Source: Brevipalpus yothersi | Lineage: Eukaryota; Arthropoda; Arachnida; Trombidiformes; Tenuipalpidae | DNA: 64,000 nt | NCBI GenBank assembly: GCA_003956705.1 | Contig: QZCP01000501.1 | Location: 85,346-149,345, forward strand | Reading direction: 5' to 3' | In this document: positions 61,176-64,000 of the stretch, one piece after another | Layout: every line of letters starts with the position of its first letter | Numbering within the stretch: position 1 is the first letter of the stretch | The notes under the pieces: model-generated | The model's input: only the letters and a program-made list of their open reading frames with translations | Told to the model about the DNA's origin: nothing | The model's database searches: none | Translations under genes and position numbers: made by a program

Positions 61176-63681
61176 AAATCTATAAGTTGATGACCCTCTC
61201 GTGCATCTACCAATTGTTCAAGAATTGTTTTGTTCATTTTGGCGGATGAATTGAGACGATTCTCATGAGTCGAATTATCAGTTTGAATTTCAATGATTGT
61301 GACCGCCGTAAATCCTCATCGCAAAGATAGACTGGTCTCAAAGTTCTTTTGTCTGGTCTTTTGTTAGCAACAAAGATCAAAGCATGAATTTGAAGCCTGA
61401 TATGTTTAGTACACTGATAGAGTGTTAATATGTCCACAATCAATCCAATCAAGCAGTCCGCTTGACGGAATTCTCAATGTGCTGGTCGAAAAAAATACCT
61501 CCCAGTTGTTCACATCCATTAAACAAGCGTAACTTTACCTACCAAATCTTGTGAAAGTCCAATCAAACGGTTTGTCTATTCCATCTCATTTCATCCCAAT
61601 TCTATGAAAGCACTGATAAAAATTATCGCAAAATTAGTTGAATTATTTAGATATGATTGATACACATCTTCGATACCTATCGAATTGTAAAGCCAGAGAG
61701 TTCGCTTCAGTTCTATACGTCAGTTTTAAATGCTCATCTCGACTTGTATCTGAGGTAGAGAAGTTCTAATCAGTAGAAAAACCTACTCTCAAACTTTGAG
61801 GTTTAAGTGCTCGAATTCTGCTAAACTAGCTGTCCTTCAATGTGTCTAATTCAGCGAAGGTTGGCTCGGTATGCTTTCAGGAGTTTCGTCAGCCGATCAG
61901 CTAAACATTTCGAATGCCACAGCCCTCGAGACATTAAAACCTCGTGAGAAATCTAGATATCTAGATGTGAGTTATCAGTCATTGATCACACATCATGGGT
62001 TGATACTTTTAGTGATTACTCATGAGGAATGAGGAATCCTTGATTATGGTATCATATCACATGACACATACTCAACAGACCAATAGTCGTGGTAAAAAAA
62101 TTCCTATTACATTAAATTGTCGTATTTTTATTCGATGATATTGATCTGATTCTGATAATGCATTTTAGATTCTTTCAATATGATTCGAAAAAAGAAAGAA
62201 TGCATCAGCCAATCACGAGCATCCAGTTAGCAATAATAGCAAGAAATGAAATTGAATGATCTAACAGTTCACTGTCAATGGTCGATTTTATCATCAGTTG
62301 AAAATAATTTTTTTCTCTGAATTTCTCTCAATCTCTCGTGACGATCAACCAATGAGAGTATTCATAAAAACTTGGAAGGATTATAATCAGGCTAGAAGTT
62401 TTCCAATCAATTTTTGAATATTTTCACGAACTTTTCCTAGCTCAAATATCGGTGGAGAAAAAAATTTTAACCCACCCTGTATGCTAAATCTCATTAATCC
62501 TTTCTGATCTTTTCCCCTTCCTTTCTTGAACTCATGATTACTTGATCATAATCGTGGGAATGTGAAACTGTCACAGTCATCGATCAACAGCAGTGTAATC
62601 ATCTACAATATCAATCAGATGATCAAGCTGTTGCCCCCGAGAGAATCACCTGATAATATTCGCCAACAATCCGGACATTTCAAATCATGAGAATTTCACT
62701 CGACTAGAGAAAAAAAATTCTTGATAGCCTAGTTTACAATTTCGAAAGTAATATAATGAAGAAGAAAATTATCTGATCAATATTCTAATTTAACTAGGAC
62801 AATTAGTTACTACTATATATTTTCCATCAACTCTTCCCAGAAAACCTTTATTATCATAAAGTTGAATACTATGGAAAAATCTCTACCAATCTATTTATCA
62901 AAAGACTAAAACACAGAGCACATTCACACATTCACCTTTGCTCATCGATCTTAAGCCACAGAATCGAACTAATTTTTATAAGAAACTTTTAGCCAAACTA
63001 CTTTCTCTGTTTCTCTCTCTTTCTCTCTTCATGTTAACAAGTTCACTGAACACATCAACCCAAATCGTTTAATAAGCTGAGAGCATTATCAATGTGAGTG
63101 TGTGTGTGTATATATATATACATGCAAATTAATTTAAATATCGAGCTTAATTTAAATCAGCTTAAAAATGAGCTTAGCTTGTTAACTTGTGAGTTAAAGG
63201 TCTTCTCCAGACGGCGCTAGCAAGGAGAAAGAGAAAAAGAAAGAGAAAAAGAAAGAGAGAGAGAGAAATATTTTTCTCTCTCTTTTTTTGTGAGCCTTTT
63301 AACAAGCTTTAAAGCTTTTTTGTTTGTGTGTGTATACTGTACAGTAAATATCAAATCATTGAAATCATTTATGAAATTGAATTTGAATTGATGAACTAAT
63401 TAATCGATTGTTGACTTATATTACTGATATTGATTGATATATAACTCTATTATATATTACTATTCATTTTGGTGCAACCGAATTGTATTAATTTTTGGTG
63501 ATTTATTTTTGTTTTGATTCTGAGTTGGAGAAGAATAAGGTTTACCTTTATCTGTTTTTCTCTCTCTCTCATTCGCTTTATCACACACACACACACACTT
63601 GCTTTTGCTTGCGCTCTATAAAACGAAACATACGAAAAAATATATATACACACATAAACACCGAAACATACATCAATTAAT
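61176..63681. other. Intergenic between p190 RhoGAP and CNOT4; no gene seen
   Basis: AT-rich DNA with short simple repeats: a TA/GT run near 63094-63121, an imperfect GA-then-CT inverted repeat near 63252-63288, and a CA run at about 63584-63599 just before CNOT4. No coding frame is supported. Confidence 0.5.
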
Positions 63682-64000
63682 ATGGCTACCCTAAGGCCCT
63701 TAAGTCCAGCTCGTGAGGTATATGATGATTATATATAGATAATTACATTAGTGTGATAATCAATATGGATATGTTTGATACACCTATTGAGTATTAATTT
63801 CATTGTAATTTTTGTTTAATTATAATTACTCATTATTTGTATACCTTTTCTTCTTTTTTAGTGCCCTCTATGCCTGGAGCCGATTGAGGCTGATGATATC
63901 GATTTTTATCCTTGTCCTTGTGGCTATCAAATTTGTCGATTCTGTTGGCATCGACTCGCTAACGAAGAGAACGGTATTGAACCCGGTAAAAGTGGACGTG
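63682..64000 (+). CDS. CNOT4: CNOT4, N-terminal part (cut by window edge)
   Basis: Start of the E3 ubiquitin ligase subunit of the CCR4-NOT mRNA deadenylase complex. The first exon, 63682-63717 (MATLRPLSPARE), is joined in phase 0 to a second beginning at 63862. The second opens the C4C4 RING: CPLCLEPIEADDIDFYPCPC, then GYQICRFCWHRLANEENG, very close to other CNOT4 proteins. The family continues with a CPACR pair that is not encoded directly after ENG here. The second exon therefore probably ends at AACG|GTATTG (about 63972), with the remaining RING cysteines beyond the window. The reading up to position 64000 without a splice would lack them. Confidence 0.9.

Noticed and set aside
1..64000. 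CRISPR arrays, tRNA, rRNA genes and transposable elements
   Set aside because: No regularly spaced repeats, no tRNA B-box with cloverleaf context, and no transposase or reverse-transcriptase-like frame were seen by eye. A covariance-model and repeat-library search would be needed to exclude them firmly.

Overview
This is eukaryotic nuclear DNA: AT-rich, with genes split by GT-AG introns (many only 60-150 bp), long (CT)n/(GA)n microsatellites, and two N-filled assembly gaps (11537-12210 and 27426-28083), each bounded by a GA repeat. The gene content is that of an animal (APP-like protein, p190 RhoGAP, TRPM, SLC6, CD36). The combination of very short introns, close gene spacing and long Ser, Asn and His runs in the proteins suggests an arthropod with a compact genome, most likely an acariform mite. 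That placement is inference; no database search was possible. All exon boundaries below were derived by hand from splice signals, reading-frame continuity and remembered family alignments.

Layout. 1-2930: repeat and AT-rich non-coding DNA. 2931-10038 (-): SLC6 neurotransmitter/amino-acid symporter, seven exons. 10039-13626: non-coding with the first gap. 13627-15102 (-): TMEM185 family membrane protein, four exons. 16417-17529 (-): intronless methylenetetrahydrofolate reductase made only of the catalytic domain. 18188-18745 (+): unrecognised secreted or type I membrane Cys-rich protein, two exons. 19108-20565 (-): unrecognised proline-rich protein ending in a CaaX-like motif. 21221-25494 (-): CD36/SCARB-type receptor. 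25495-29463: microsatellite-rich, second gap. 29464-31841 (+): catalase-fold protein lacking two key catalase residues. 33484-38687 (-): amyloid-precursor-like protein (APPL). 40888-41778 (+): SNF8/VPS22 of ESCRT-II. 42365-44035 (+): MEMO1. 44469-45046 (+): RPP14-type RNase P/MRP subunit. 45288-46508 (-): ZC3H15. 47412-51456 (+): divergent TRPM-like channel. 53692-61175 (+): p190 RhoGAP (ARHGAP5/35 type), 14 exons. 63682-end (+): 5' end of CNOT4.

There is no operon or single pathway here. The genes are a mixture of conserved housekeeping functions (MTHFR, SNF8, MEMO1, RPP14, ZC3H15, CNOT4) and neuronal or membrane functions (SLC6, APPL, TRPM, CD36, p190 RhoGAP). The block from 40.9 to 51.5 kb is compact: SNF8, MEMO1 and RPP14 run head-to-tail, RPP14 and ZC3H15 converge with 241 bp between stop codons, and ZC3H15 and TRPM diverge from a 0.9-kb shared upstream region.

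The most unusual items are the catalase-like protein without the distal Asn and proximal Arg, the TRPM-like channel with a serine-rich sequence where the Gly-Glu filter is expected, the regulatory-domain-less MTHFR, the two unrecognised genes at 18.2-20.6 kb with apparently overlapping convergent 3' ends, and an overlapping strong-context upstream ORF at the p190 RhoGAP start. I did not find a mobile element, CRISPR array, tRNA or rRNA gene.
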